Assembly: GCA_014058105.1 (NCBI GenBank)
Contig: JACGCM010000560.1
Coordinates: 2,294,001-2,358,000 of the forward strand
Source: Kingdonia uniflora
Taxonomy: Eukaryota; Streptophyta; Magnoliopsida; Ranunculales; Circaeasteraceae
Reading direction: 5' to 3'
DNA length: 64,000 bases
A program made the translations under genes and the position numbers. Below the pieces are notes generated by a model, which was not told where the DNA came from, searched no databases, and saw only the letters and a list, made by a program, of their open reading frames with translations. How positions within the stretch are numbered: position 1 is the stretch's first letter; each line of letters starts with the position of its first letter. Positions 10,832-21,770 of the stretch are shown piece after piece.

Positions 10832-11270
10832 TCATTGCGTTAATGGGGGGGGGGTAGTCTTCTTCCCTTTTTTCTTTGAGATCTGCAGGACCACATTGAA
10901 ATCTCCTATGCATATCCAGTGTTTCACATTGTTTATAGTAAAATTAGAGAGGTTAACCCAAAATTCCAACTTGTTAATTTTGTTGCAATCTACATGTACA
11001 AAGAAGAAGCAGCTCTCCATGTATTACACCATAATATATTGACTCAATTAAGAGATTATTTCAGGTTCAAGGGAACCTTTTAGCCATAATATCCACAGGT
11101 TACCTTTTACTGCAGTTTGTTCATTAAAAATGACCTTGTTTTCATAACCCAACAACATAAAGTCTTTGCAAAAGATCTTTGGTTCTACAATGCCCAAAAT
11201 ATCTGGTTGTATTCTTGCCGTTGTTTTCTTGAGATAACGCACCATATTTTTGTTCCCTAGCCCGCGGGCA
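10832..11270 (-). pseudogene. LINE endonuclease region
   Basis: This is the apurinic-type endonuclease that nicks target DNA for LINE insertion. The piece 11245-11048 reads MVRYLKKTTARIQPDILGI followed by EPKI, the usual N-terminus with the catalytic Glu. The piece 11020-10832 contains WICIGDFNVVL, the Gly-Asp-Phe-Asn motif. A stop and frameshift separate them. It lies between ORF1 and the reverse transcriptase as expected. Confidence 0.7.
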
Positions 11271-11399
11271 TTCTAAAATATAACCTTCATTGATCTTTAC
11301 GAGTTAATCTTGTCACTTTAGGGTCTATGGTGTACACTTTACCCCCCTTAAATACTTGGTTAGGTCCTAGCAGCACCTGTTCTTCTTGTTCCATTTCAT

Positions 11400-13000
11400 C
11401 AGCCTAACTTGTGGGGTTTAGATTTTGTCTGACCTCCTGTAGCGCCTTTGAGTATGTATCACCCTCAAAAGTATCTTCATCATTTGTAGTTTCTTTTGAG
11501 ATATCTGCTTCTGTGACTATTACCATTTGTGGAATCGAATTGTTGTGTTCTCCATCCTGTTTCTCATAAGGTGTCGAATCCATATGTTCGATACCATCTT
11601 CGACATCTCTTAGGGTTTCAAATTGGTTTACCCTGCAATCAGTGTTATTCTCCTTGGGTGAATTTGTTTGTATGCTGATGCCCTTTGTACTTGACCACCC
11701 TTCTTTCTCACCAATTTCTTCATGTTGTTGTAGATGGTTAGATGGCCTTTGCATGCCTGGAAAATAGATAGGTGGTAATGTTGTACTGCTTGCCTCCCTA
11801 GTATCTTGAAAGCACGTATGTTTGCTCGGTGGTACAGTAATTTGCCTTCCCAATTCCTTGGTCCGAGGTTGTTTTTCCTTGATTATAAAGTGTTGGTTGT
11901 CCTGACTGCCATTCGCTACTTCTTTTCCAGTCTTCGGCTTGGTCTTGTTGTACTCCATTTCATTGACTCTAAAGGCCTTTTGCACAATTTTGTATTCTGC
12001 GATTGTGTGCCCAACATTTTTGTAGCGATTGCAATATTACTTCTTGTTTGGTGATATTTCCCTCAATCTCAAGAAGTATGTGGTCTAGGATTGGCTTAGA
12101 GAGATCAATATCGACAAGTAAGCATGAAACCCATAATCCTGATTTTGTGCAGATTGATCTAACAGAATAGGAGTACCCAGGGTCTTCCCTAGTGACATGA
12201 TAATCTTTTTTCTCAACATTTTGATAGGCAGTCCAGGAAACTTGTACCAAATCAAAGCGTTGGAGTTACAGTGTTTGTCCATAGAGAAAAGTAGATTCCA
12301 TGGCATGAGTCTCATAGGCATTTGTTTGACCATCAAGGGCCCTCTGCTCCATATGTAAATCTTATCTTCTTCTGACTCCAATTTGATAATAAAAAACCCT
12401 TTACCAATTGGAATTAGTTTGCATGTTCCCTTTGTTTTCCAGTGCGTTCTTGCAAATTCTTGCACATTTGTAAATTTGATATTTTGTTAGTCCAATCTTC
12501 CTATAAGACTGAATTGATAGATAGAGTTACCATCATGTAGTTCAGCCTGAGGGATTGAGATTATCGGTGTGTCCCCTCTCCTAATGCTTCAAGAAACCCA
12601 GCCGATTCCTTTTTCTCCATTTCTGTTCCACAAACTTTGTCTGCAAAAGATGGCTATAATTTTTCTCCAATTGGGGCAGGGATCCCCATATCCTGGTTAC
12701 CCGTGGCTGCTAGTTCTGAGATCACTTCCATTTGATGTTGAGTTGCACTATTTTTGTTGTACTCTTCCCCATCTGCTTTACCCATAAAACCCTAAGGACA
12801 GACTACCCTTATGTCTTTTGAATTATCATTAGGACCTTTAGGGATTTTACTATGAGGGGATTGAATCCCGTTCAAAACTTGATTGTCCGTTCTTCGGTTG
12901 TCTATTGCTGTGATAAAAGATATGTTGTTGTTTGTTATTGTATTAGGGTTTTGCATCGCCGAATTGTGCTGTATCTTCAAACCCTCATTGCTCAATTTGA
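11400..13000 (-). pseudogene. LINE ORF1 (DUF4283-type with zinc knuckle)
   Basis: ORF1 proteins bind LINE RNA. The piece 12465-12085 contains KLIPIGKGFFIIKLESEED and WYKFPGLPIKML, typical of the DUF4283 domain of plant LINE ORF1. After a frameshift it reads a C-x(2)-Y..GH knuckle remnant near 12000. The tail 11985-11404 is hydrophilic, rich in Thr, Glu and Lys. Upstream (12995-12792) is a further frame ending KDIRVVCP that continues into 12780-12480 with stops. Confidence 0.7.
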
Positions 13001-13078
13001 TTTCTCTACTAATTATTTTCTAAAGGAGATGAAGTATAAGGTGATCCATCATGATCACAAATGATAATCAATTAGGAT

Positions 13079-14191
13079 TCAGATTGGGATTTGAAATGGG
13101 ATAATCAAGTTTATCTCAGAATATAACATCACGAATGTTAGGAGGAGTCGCTCTATTTTTGAATATCTTATTTCTGCTGGCGTAAGGGTTCTGCTTATAA
13201 AATACATTGGCTTTTCAATTTTTCCTTTGAGTTGTATGAGGATTGAGCTTAGAGAGTTTTCTGTAACTGTGAGATAGATTATTAATTCTTCGTTGTGAAT
13301 CGACGTGCTCATTATTGAAGACTTCCCAAGATATTATTTAATTTCTTGAAAAGCTGCTTCACACTCTTCCGTCTAATCAATCTCCTCATTTTGTCATCCT
13401 TTACCACTTCTGGTGGATCCACGAAGTAGTATGAACAACCATCGACATCGATCTGATGACTTAGAGACAAATTTGTTGATAGCTACAATTTTTCCAGTGA
13501 GCTTCTGTACATCCTTATTTGTATTTGGAGATGGCATGGAGATTAGAGCTCGAATTTGATTTGGATCAGCTTTGATCCCTTTCTTACTGATGAGATGTCC
13601 CAAAAATTTGTTGGAGTGTATTTCGAATTTACATTTATCTATATTGAGTTTCACTCTGTATGACCATAATGTGTTGAAGACTGTATCAAGATGTACGATA
13701 TGATCCTCCTTCTTTAGGCTTTTGTAGAGTATATCATCGATATATACTTCAACAGTTTTCCCCAAGTGTTCCTTAAACATGCTTGTTACTAACCTTTGAT
13801 AGGTTGCTATAGCATTTTTTAGGTTAAATGGCATGACTTTATAGTAATAAAGGCACCTTTTAGTGATGAATGTGGTATTATCTTAATATTTATTTAAGAG
13901 AGGTATTTGGTTATATCCCGAAGTGGCATCCATCATAGATAGAAGTTCGTGTCCTGCCGCAGAATCTAAAATTTGGTAGATTAAGGGAAAAGGGTAACAG
14001 TCTTTCGGCATGGGTTTATTTAGATTCGTAAAATTTACACAAACTCTAACTTTCCCATTCTTCTTTGGAACTGATACTATATTTAAAATCCAATCTGGGT
14101 ATTTAGCCTCTCGAGCGAAACAAACTTGGATCAACTTATTAATTTCTTTGTTGACCTCATCTCGAAGATGAAGTGAGAGCCTCCTTTGCAT
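13079..14191 (-). pseudogene. Reverse transcriptase and truncated RNase H of element C
   Basis: Pieces 14191-13883, 13834-13394 and 13312-13079 give, in order, RVCVNFTNLN, MPFNLKNA, VYIDDILYKS (intact YIDD box), LGHLISKKGI, CRWLFILL and the start of the RNase H linker (SSILIQLKGK..MYFISRTLT). The last piece ends where homology stops near 13080. Three frames are needed to read the region, so it is a pseudogene although the catalytic box survives. Confidence 0.8.
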
Positions 14192-14650
14192 CTGTTTGAC
14201 TGCCGCATCCTTATCTTAAATACTTAATTTGTGACAAGCTTTTCTGGGTCACTCCTGGCATTTCTTGGAAAGTCCATGCAAATATGTCTCTATTCGATTG
14301 AAGAAAATGTATTAGAGCTTCTTTCTCTTGCTGGATAAGTTTGGTACCAATGTATGTACTTCTGTTATGTTTAACGATCTCAATGTACTCTGTAGGCTCA
14401 ACTGTGGAAGGCTAATCTTCGGCGTGACCAGCTTCTGTAAGTGATATGAAGCAAATTTTTTGAATGTGTTGAGAATGTTAGATATTGTGTTTTTGCAAGC
14501 CCGAGTGAGTTTTTGACTTCTTTTTATGTCATAGATTCCCTCATTGTATTAAAAACAAAGTGTCTGATGACATGCGGAAGAGAATGCTTGCATATTGTGT
14601 AACCAGTAACACCTCATTATCCCCAAGAACTGAGATTTTCCATTGATAAC

Positions 14651-14872
14651 CTAGAATGTGACATCGAGAGTTGTTGGTCCAGTTGTGATTGGTAGGATGA
14701 TTTGTCCTACTTGTTCTTCTTTAGATTCATTAAATCTACTAATATCTTTATCGCTTGGTATCACTTTGTCGGTTTGTCCCATATGCTCGATTGTGCACTG
14801 AAAAAAGATTTCGATGTCGCTACCTATATCTATCATCATGGTATACATGATGAAGTTCTTCATTTTAAACAT
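14651..14872 (-). pseudogene. Protease fragment of element C
   Basis: The piece reads MIDIGSDIEIFFQ, the position of the Asp-Thr-Gly catalytic triad (Thr replaced by Ile), followed by QIILPITTGPTTLDVTF, which matches the protease segment of copies A and B. It lies between gag and reverse transcriptase of the same element. Inactive by frame breakage. Confidence 0.7.
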
Positions 14873-15029
14873 TACAACCAGTGCGTCATGATGTGAGAAC
14901 TTGACATGACCTATGTCGTAATCTTCAAATGAAATACCAGTTCGTCAAAGGCTAGATTTGGGTTGGAGTTTAACTTCTATTTCTAGAACTGTGATGTCAT
15001 GGCACTCTATTAACCTTCTCCTCTTGAAT

Positions 15030-16735
15030 CTGGTCAAATTATTAATTTAATGAATCTCGATCATGTGGTTAAGATCGAGGCGGTACAAGTGCATTTCCTC
15101 TGATTGCTCCTCGACTTAAATTACTTCGACCTGTTTCTTGTATCTCCCATTTTTATAGCCCTCCAGATCGATAATATATTCATGCATTCATCAGTTTTTA
15201 AAAATATGCTCCATCAATCTTTTTACGGCATGACACCGGTTGGTTTCGTGATGCGTTACCTTATGGTGCATACAATATGGTTTGCGTTTGATCGGCCCTA
15301 GAGGTTGAGCTACACAGAAGAACTTGTCTTTTGCCAATATATGGTTGATCGCTAACATCTTGACATTCAGCTCTGGAAGGATAGGTTTTAGTAATAAGTT
15401 TTATTTTCATGATTTTCCTGCATCTGTTTTAGCTTGTTTCTTATCACCCTGGTCATCACTGTCTCTATCTGTGGTTGTACTCTTTGTGGCTAGGACATTT
15501 TTAGTAGATTTATGTCTTTCAGACATCATCCTTTCTAGGTTGATATACCTATTAATCTTCTCAATCATGTCTTCCAAGATTGAGGGTTTGTTCAAGAAAA
15601 TATGCTTTTTGACTTTACAATCGATATGTAGTACATTTGTAAACACCAAAATGGCTATTTTCTGATCAAGATTATCAACTTTCTAAGCAAGTTCAGGGAA
15701 TTTCTTTGCAAATACTCTGAGCTTCTCCCTTTGAGACTATTTGAGACTAATAAGTGTGTACACGTTTTCCTCTTTATCTTTGTTTTGAGCATAAGTCTTG
15801 ATGAAGAATTTCTGTAACTGGTCGAATATAAAGATAAAATTCTCAGGTAAAGAATGGAACCATCAGAGTGGCTCCCCCTACAGACTTGTAGTAAATAACC
15901 GACAAAGGATGTGGTTTAAGTTCGAATATAACCCCAACGAATCTCAGAACTGTTGGACGTGCTCGCTAGGATCGGTTCCTTTGTTATTGCATATTTTTTG
16001 AGTATGGATCTCCTTAGAACTACCATATCGAATAACTCTTTTGCAATTGGACTGCCTGACAATTTTCCCAAATCATCCTTATTGCTAAGAGCTTAAGCTG
16101 TGATTAATTCCTTGATTCACTGATCCATGTGTTCATGTGTGATATATTGGCGGGGTGCTTAAACTGTTGGATTTACAGGTCATAGATTATGATTACTGCT
16201 CCCCTTACTCAATCATTTATGGACTGACACCCTGGATGGAGGTTGCGGCTCTTTATCTTACCATTTTGAGTGTTTGCGTCCCCTGCTAATTTATGACTAA
16301 CCTTCTCTTCCCAGATGAATTGAGGCCTCTTGTATTTGAGGATCATTACGGTGGTGCCTGGAAGCTTTTTTCCTAGCAGTGCCTTGAGGTTCCAATCTGT
16401 CTCGTGCTAAAGCCCTGGAGCTCGTGGGGATGACCTCACATTTTTTAGGAGCTTGAACCTGTTGATTATCTTGTAGAGCTTTCAAAGAAGTCTACAATGT
16501 TGCCATTTGTTCTTCATGTCGTTTGAACTCCAACTGTTGAGCTCTTTATTCATCTTCAAGCTCCTGTTCACGAAGCTCTCGGTCGTGTACCAATTAATGT
16601 TCAAACTCGTTTCTCTTCACAGTTTTGGCGTTGAGGTTCACCCTTAACTCTGCTAGCTGATCAAGTTTAGTGGAAATTTCATTATGAACTAATGAAACTG
16701 ATCATTTGGAATTTACCATGATGAAATGTTAATAT
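15030..16735 (-). pseudogene. gag region of element C
   Basis: On the minus strand, 15649-15407 contains NKPSILEDMIEKINRYINLE, matching the Gag segment TLEDMIEKVNGYIDLE of copy A. Around 15060-15290 are degenerate remains of the knuckle and of the LEYIF-type segment. The N-terminal part (16485-16297 and neighbours up to about 16720) is charged and of low complexity. The start would be near 16720, just inside the primer-binding region. Several stops are present. Confidence 0.6.
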
Positions 16736-16777
16736 TTGAGTTACCGTATGCCTTAGGATTTTGTGGAATGTTTTTTT

Positions 16778-16795
16778 CCCAAAGACGGCGCCAAA
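16778..16795 (-). promoter_or_regulatory. Primer-binding region of element C
   Basis: Minus strand TTTGGCGCCGTCTTTGGG follows the LTR end TTACA, as in copies A and B with one or two changes. Confidence 0.7.
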
Positions 16796-17347
16796 TGTAA
16801 GGGCCTAATTTTGTAGCTCGAATGACCTCTTACACCAAATGTACCTGCGACACAAATATAATAACAGAGAATTTAAATTGACACAGGTTTTAGTGTGGAA
16901 ACCTCTGAATAAGGAAAAACCTTGATCTCAGTTTGAGGATTTAGTAAAAATAACTTTATTGCTTGAGATTGATGTATCTTGACTATAATTTGAGATCTTT
17001 TAACCGGGAAAAAACTTGGTCCTTTCTCCTCCACATCTTATATATCCTTTTTATAGATTTTATTTTTAGTTTATTTTTGTGTGTCATCATGCTCTCCTAG
17101 AATGGGGGAAGAGTAGAAGTTATTCATGTAACTGCTAGTTCATGGGAGATACGTGTCCTTGACTGATTCTGTTTTATTTGGAGTGCTCGGGCCATGTTCC
17201 TTCTCAGTTTGTGATCTAGGTGTCAATATTGACGGGGTGTATGTTACGTATATTTTGCGTGAGTTTGGCATTGTACTAGTTTGTTGTTACTCCAGTTCGA
17301 GGGACATGTCTCTATAATTATCTTCTATTAGCTCTAAGAGAGTGACA
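16796..17347 (-). repeat. 5' LTR of element C (outer boundary approximate)
   Basis: The inner end (TTACA at 16796-16800 on the minus strand) is clear and resembles the LTR end of copy A, including the phrase TTTAGTGTGGAAACC. The outer boundary is a guess: a TGTCACTCTC start at 17347 would give 552 bp. No second LTR is in the window to confirm it. Confidence 0.5.
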
Positions 17348-17932
17348 TATGGTGAGAATTACACTTTAGAGAGAGATTTTGGTTGATTTAAAGAGATCCC
17401 AAATTGGATTGAGGTAAAAGGTGTAAGAAAATTTCTTAAATTTGAGGTTTGATTGGAAGAAATGAAAAATGGAATACTAAAGAGATGGGGAGAGACGATT
17501 GTTACCAGAATTTTGGGGCCACTTCATTTGAATTACGACAGTTTTTCGGTAAGCAAATGTCTAATTTGAGTTTTGCCTAATATAATCTAGATTGTAGAAA
17601 ATTTCATTGAGTTCCTCATCGCGTGATGAATGATTAAAGCTCAACATTAAGTTGAGTTTTTTTTTCTTCTTATTATAGATAAGTAACTTTATTTATGGAG
17701 GAAAAATGATTTCCTTTTAGAATGCAGTCTTCCGTTAAAGAAGGGAAAAAAACTTCAAAAAGAAGTCAAATTTTGATCTTTGAAACCATCACTACATCTG
17801 ATCTTGGTATTGCCAGACTAAATTTCCTTATTTTATTTTATTTTATATTATTCGACTAGGTGTTTCTCGAATGACTCGTTACACAGAGCTACATAGAATG
17901 AAAACCATAGTACTAAAGCAACACTATAATCC
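17348..17932. other. No gene recognised
   Basis: AT-rich DNA with short poly-T runs and no frame of recognisable similarity. Nothing beyond ordinary intergenic sequence is seen. Confidence 0.5.
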
Positions 17933-18163
17933 TGTTAGATAACAAACTATTTTACTGAGCAAATATCATACACACATAGATATGAGAGAAAAATAGAAAG
18001 CTTATTATTGATATAAGTTATTCTGTGTTACAATCTTTTGGGGATTAAATATTCTCTCTCAAACTCTCCCCATAAACCCTAATTTATATGGGATTGTTAG
18101 GAGTCTATTAGGACACCCCAACCCATTTGGGTTCCCACCTTGGGCTGGACTCAACTCCTAACA
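17933..18163 (-). repeat. Orphan copia LTR of the element E family
   Basis: On the minus strand it starts TGTTAGGAGTTGAGTCC, runs through GGTTGGGGTGTCCTA and GGGTTTATGGGGAGA, and ends ATCTAACA. This matches the 236-bp LTRs at 50600 and 55131 in order and length (231 bp). Flanks CTCAC and AATCC do not match, so a clean solo LTR with target duplication is not supported. It may be one end of an eroded element. Confidence 0.65.
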
Positions 18164-20752
18164 CTCACCTTTGGGTATTATTTTGGTTGGGATTTAAGCC
18201 TTGATTTCACCGATCTAAACAACGATGCGGACATTTGATGGCCCTTATGCATTTCATGGCACTTTTACCGCATAGAAATGATCTGGGCCGTTTGAATGGT
18301 ATTTTTGGGTTTCTATCTTCTTCTCCCATTACCAAAATTCAAGCTTTCTTCCCCACCTATCTCTACAAATCAATCTTTCTTCCCTATCTCTTAAGGTAAT
18401 CTTCAATATGTATCTCTCTAATGGTTGTGATTATCAATATGTTGTAATTTTTTTTATTTGAGTTTTGTTAGAGTTTGATTAAAGGTATTTTGGTGGTGGC
18501 TTCAAAAACAGTGACAAATTAGCAGCCTTAAATTATTTTTAGAAATCTTCGATTGTAATAAAAAATTTGGTTGCCTCTCCTATCTTGCTGGAAACCTTCG
18601 AGTATATTTCTTACGAATTTGGATTATGGGTTTAATTAATTATACATGACCGGCCTTAGTTATGTTATGCGTCTTTATGTCGATTTTATTGTGAAATCTG
18701 CTACAAAATCTGAAAGCAATAGCACTCAATCTCTAACAAAATCGATATGCCATTATATGATTGTATCATTTCCTTACTTTCTCCATTTCATTTCCCTCTT
18801 CAACTCTCAATACGATCTCTCTCTTCAGTAGAACTATAAAGCAAGATCTAAGACAATGTTTTATAGAGAGATAACCTTAAGCTTCTTTAATGGCAAAATG
18901 AAATCTTTTGCTTTATCTCTCTCAGCCCGAAATAGATCTCTCACTCACCATAATGTACACAGTAAAATTGTTTCTTAAAGCTTGTATTCTCTTAAGTTAT
19001 GCCACACTAAGCTTATTTCCTCTTCTTAGGAAGCAATCCTTTTTTATCTCTCTATGCCTCATCAACACCCAGACTTCAGTTGCTATTTAAGAGCTTCAAA
19101 AGGTAATTATCACTATTTGGGTGCTTTAGTTTTAATACTTTTGAAATGGGTTGCTTTGATTTACAATATAAGACATGGGTATATGGAGCTTTATTGATGC
19201 ATGCATCTACAGAGCTTTATTTTTGTTAGAGGTTCTCTATATTTTTTCTGTCTCAAACTCCATAATTTTATCAGTGGCTTTCCACTTGTTTTTTTTTCCG
19301 AGAAAAATAAAGTTCTCTCTACCATGTAGTTTTTGCTATTTCCGCCCATACTTGGATTGGTAACAAACTATCAGTATCCCCCCTGGACTGCATTGAAGCT
19401 TGCGAGTTAGACTGTATTCTGTGAATGACGATGTCTTTCCCTTTCTCTACACCTAAATTCTAGAATTTTGCTGCCATAACTTCCTTCAACTTTCTCAAGA
19501 TTGACACTTTCAATGGCGGCAAAGGTTGTCTTGGTATCTTATTCCTCGGTATCTCCAACCAGTTGAACATCTAATAGTACCTACATGCCAATAACCCATA
19601 TCAATCTGTTTCATACTTATCCTCCACCTTATCTTAGATTTGTGTAAACCACTATATTGCCTTTTTTTTTCTTAGGGTGGTGATGCTAGAGTTCTGGCAT
19701 TGGGGGCCAACACAAAAAACTAGCACACTAGAAGGGTAATTATATACTAACTTGATAAAAGATGGAAAAGTCATTGACATGTTATATCCACCCCTTGAGA
19801 GATTTAACCTGTCTGGTGTAAATGTTTCAGATAACATCAATCCTGCTCCTGTTGCATTTACATTGGGGTAGATGTAGCTAATTCTGTCATAGCTTGTCAT
19901 CAGAAATAAGAAAGCTGCATATCATATTCCCGCCAGTTTAGTTGATAAAATTATGTTGTAGCACCTGCCCTGTCGATAGAAATGGAAAACTTGGAAGGTT
20001 TTGACCTTGCTGGGGTTAGCTAAAAATATAGGTTTTCAGAAATAAGAAAGTGTGGACTCTCCGATCTCGCAAAAATTTCTTCCAAAATACTCCTTTTCAC
20101 CCCTGAATTACACCAATACATTATCCAATTTTCTTAAAGATTATGGTATGGTGTAACTACCCAAACGTTCTGTAACTAGGAACTATTAATAATGTGCCAT
20201 TAGCTGTTCATAAAACCTAACAAAGCGTATAATTGACCTTGAGTATTCTGGTACTATGAGTATTGGCATGAGAATCTAAACTCTATTATGTGTTCGATTT
20301 ATGTCATCTGAAAGATTTCTGATGAGCTATAATTCAGATCTACACGGGAAAGCTAAAAAATGAAGAAGCAGAAATTAGTTACTTACTTAAAGTTCAATGG
20401 AGGAAAAGAAGATTAGTGTAATAAGTACGTACCTACGAAGGTATATATAAACTTAAAACAAAATAAAGTGTTATTGGTTCTCTTTCTTTATCTCCCACCT
20501 TTTTTTGGCTTCTATGTTCTTTTCTTTTTTCTTCCTTTTTTGTATCTAGAGTTGCTAAAAATAAAGATAATCTCATGATACATGGTGAACCTTTCGAAAA
20601 AAGCTGTTCATTAGTAAGATTTCTTCAAAGAGTTATCTCTTACTTGCTTTTGATGTTTCGTGTTATATTCTGATCTAAATCTCTGAAGTTTCAGTTACCA
20701 ATAAGTTATATGCTATTTCCAATTCTTTTTTTGTATTTTTTTAAGTTAAAAA
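18164..20752. other. No gene recognised
   Basis: AT-rich intergenic DNA. A minus-strand frame at 19900-19652 (82 codons, containing LMLSETFTPDRLNLSRGGYN) is the only one that looks faintly protein-like, but I cannot assign it. No promoter or splice structure convinces. Confidence 0.4.
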
Positions 20753-21770
20753 TTATTTGCTGGAATTTGTATACAAAATCCGAGGCATGAACATGCCTTC
20801 ACAATAAGCCTGCACAAGTCCATTTATCAAGCCTAAGAGGCGTAATAAGAATATGAGAAGACATATAATTGATATATTGGTAAAAAGAATCTTCGCTATG
20901 TTCGTTGCTAGCTTAGAGAATTTGTATGCTAAGTGATTCCCTTCTCTGTACAAATGCTCCACAGTATTTTGCATCAGATTTCCCAAAAAAAAAAAGTGCA
21001 TGAAAGAACGAAATGGTTCACCTCATTCTGAGTATGTCATAGAACCCAGGGGACCAGTAGAGTAATATCTTCAAACTTAAGAGCATTGCCAATAACTCTG
21101 CTAGGGTGGTACTTAAAAGTTTGAGCAATCTCTAACCCCGGAGTAGAACTCCATACAAATATGCCAGTCTAATTTGTTAACAAACCACCTCTATCACAAC
21201 TCCAAAGATTGCATGGTTTTAACACCATTGGTAATAAGTTTACAATTTTGGGAAGGTTTTGTCAAAATGACAGCAGTTTGAGTTTCACATCACTTTTGTC
21301 AACTTGCAATGCCCATAAATACTTGATTTAAATATGAAAAAGAAACCTTTTCTTTAATAGCAATCTAAAAGCCAAATGTTAAATCATTTGAGCAACCATG
21401 GGCATAAGTATACCATAATGTTTTGCCCGATCTCTACATTGCTAGAGTTCCAAGAACACAAAGAAGGTAAACCCATTTGACACCCATTTTTTAATTGTTA
21501 AAAAAACTTTTTGTCCAAGCCGTGTCCATGAAAATAAGGGTGAAACTCTAAACCATTACCATAAGCTTGTTCAAATTAGATCAAGTGGAACTTTACCACC
21601 AAACCATAAATAAGCAAGTCATTATGGACACCTCCTACACAACATTGGCACCTGGATGCAACGTCATATATGAGCTTCTAAGTCAATGGATTTTCAACCA
21701 TCATATTGCACCATACCTGCCACGATAGCATCTGTACCTTGGAAGGATTTACTTTGCCAAACACATTTCA
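20753..21770 (-). pseudogene. LINE 3' end: zinc-binding and RNase H tail
   Basis: On the minus strand the segment near 21680-21560 reads SRCQCC followed by an HLF-like block, the pattern of the zf-RVT zinc-binding region after plant LINE reverse transcriptases. Further on, 21001-20753 contains VEHLYREGNHLAYKFSKLA and ends in a LPRL..GL-type terminal segment, matching the C-terminus of LINE-encoded RNase H (RVT_3). Stops and frameshifts are frequent. No RT core is visible to the right, so this is a 5'-truncated relic, the usual outcome of LINE insertion. Confidence 0.55.

Larger units (their letters stand above)
9851..13070 (-). mobile_element. LINE (L1-type), interrupted by copy A
   Basis: Minus-strand reading gives, in order, an ORF1 with the DUF4283-type domain and a zinc knuckle (about 13000-11400), an endonuclease (about 11270-10832), and the N-terminal part of a reverse transcriptase (10330-9851). 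The RT stops exactly at the LTR start of copy A, which shows that A inserted into this LINE. The rest of the RT should lie beyond the left edge. The 5' boundary near 13070 abuts the truncated RNase H of element C. All frames are broken. Confidence 0.8.
13079..17347 (-). mobile_element. Ty3/gypsy element C, 5' half only
   Basis: The minus strand carries LTR (16796 to about 17347), primer-binding region, gag, protease, RT and the start of RNase H, ending abruptly near 13079 against LINE sequence. The proteins are of the same lineage as copies A and B but more diverged. RNase H C-terminus, integrase and 3' LTR are missing here. They may lie beyond the left edge if the LINE inserted into C. Frames are degenerate throughout. 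Confidence 0.75.

Noticed and set aside
10042..10857. Plus-strand frames between 10 and 11 kb
   Set aside because: They are shadows of the minus-strand LINE reverse transcriptase and endonuclease.
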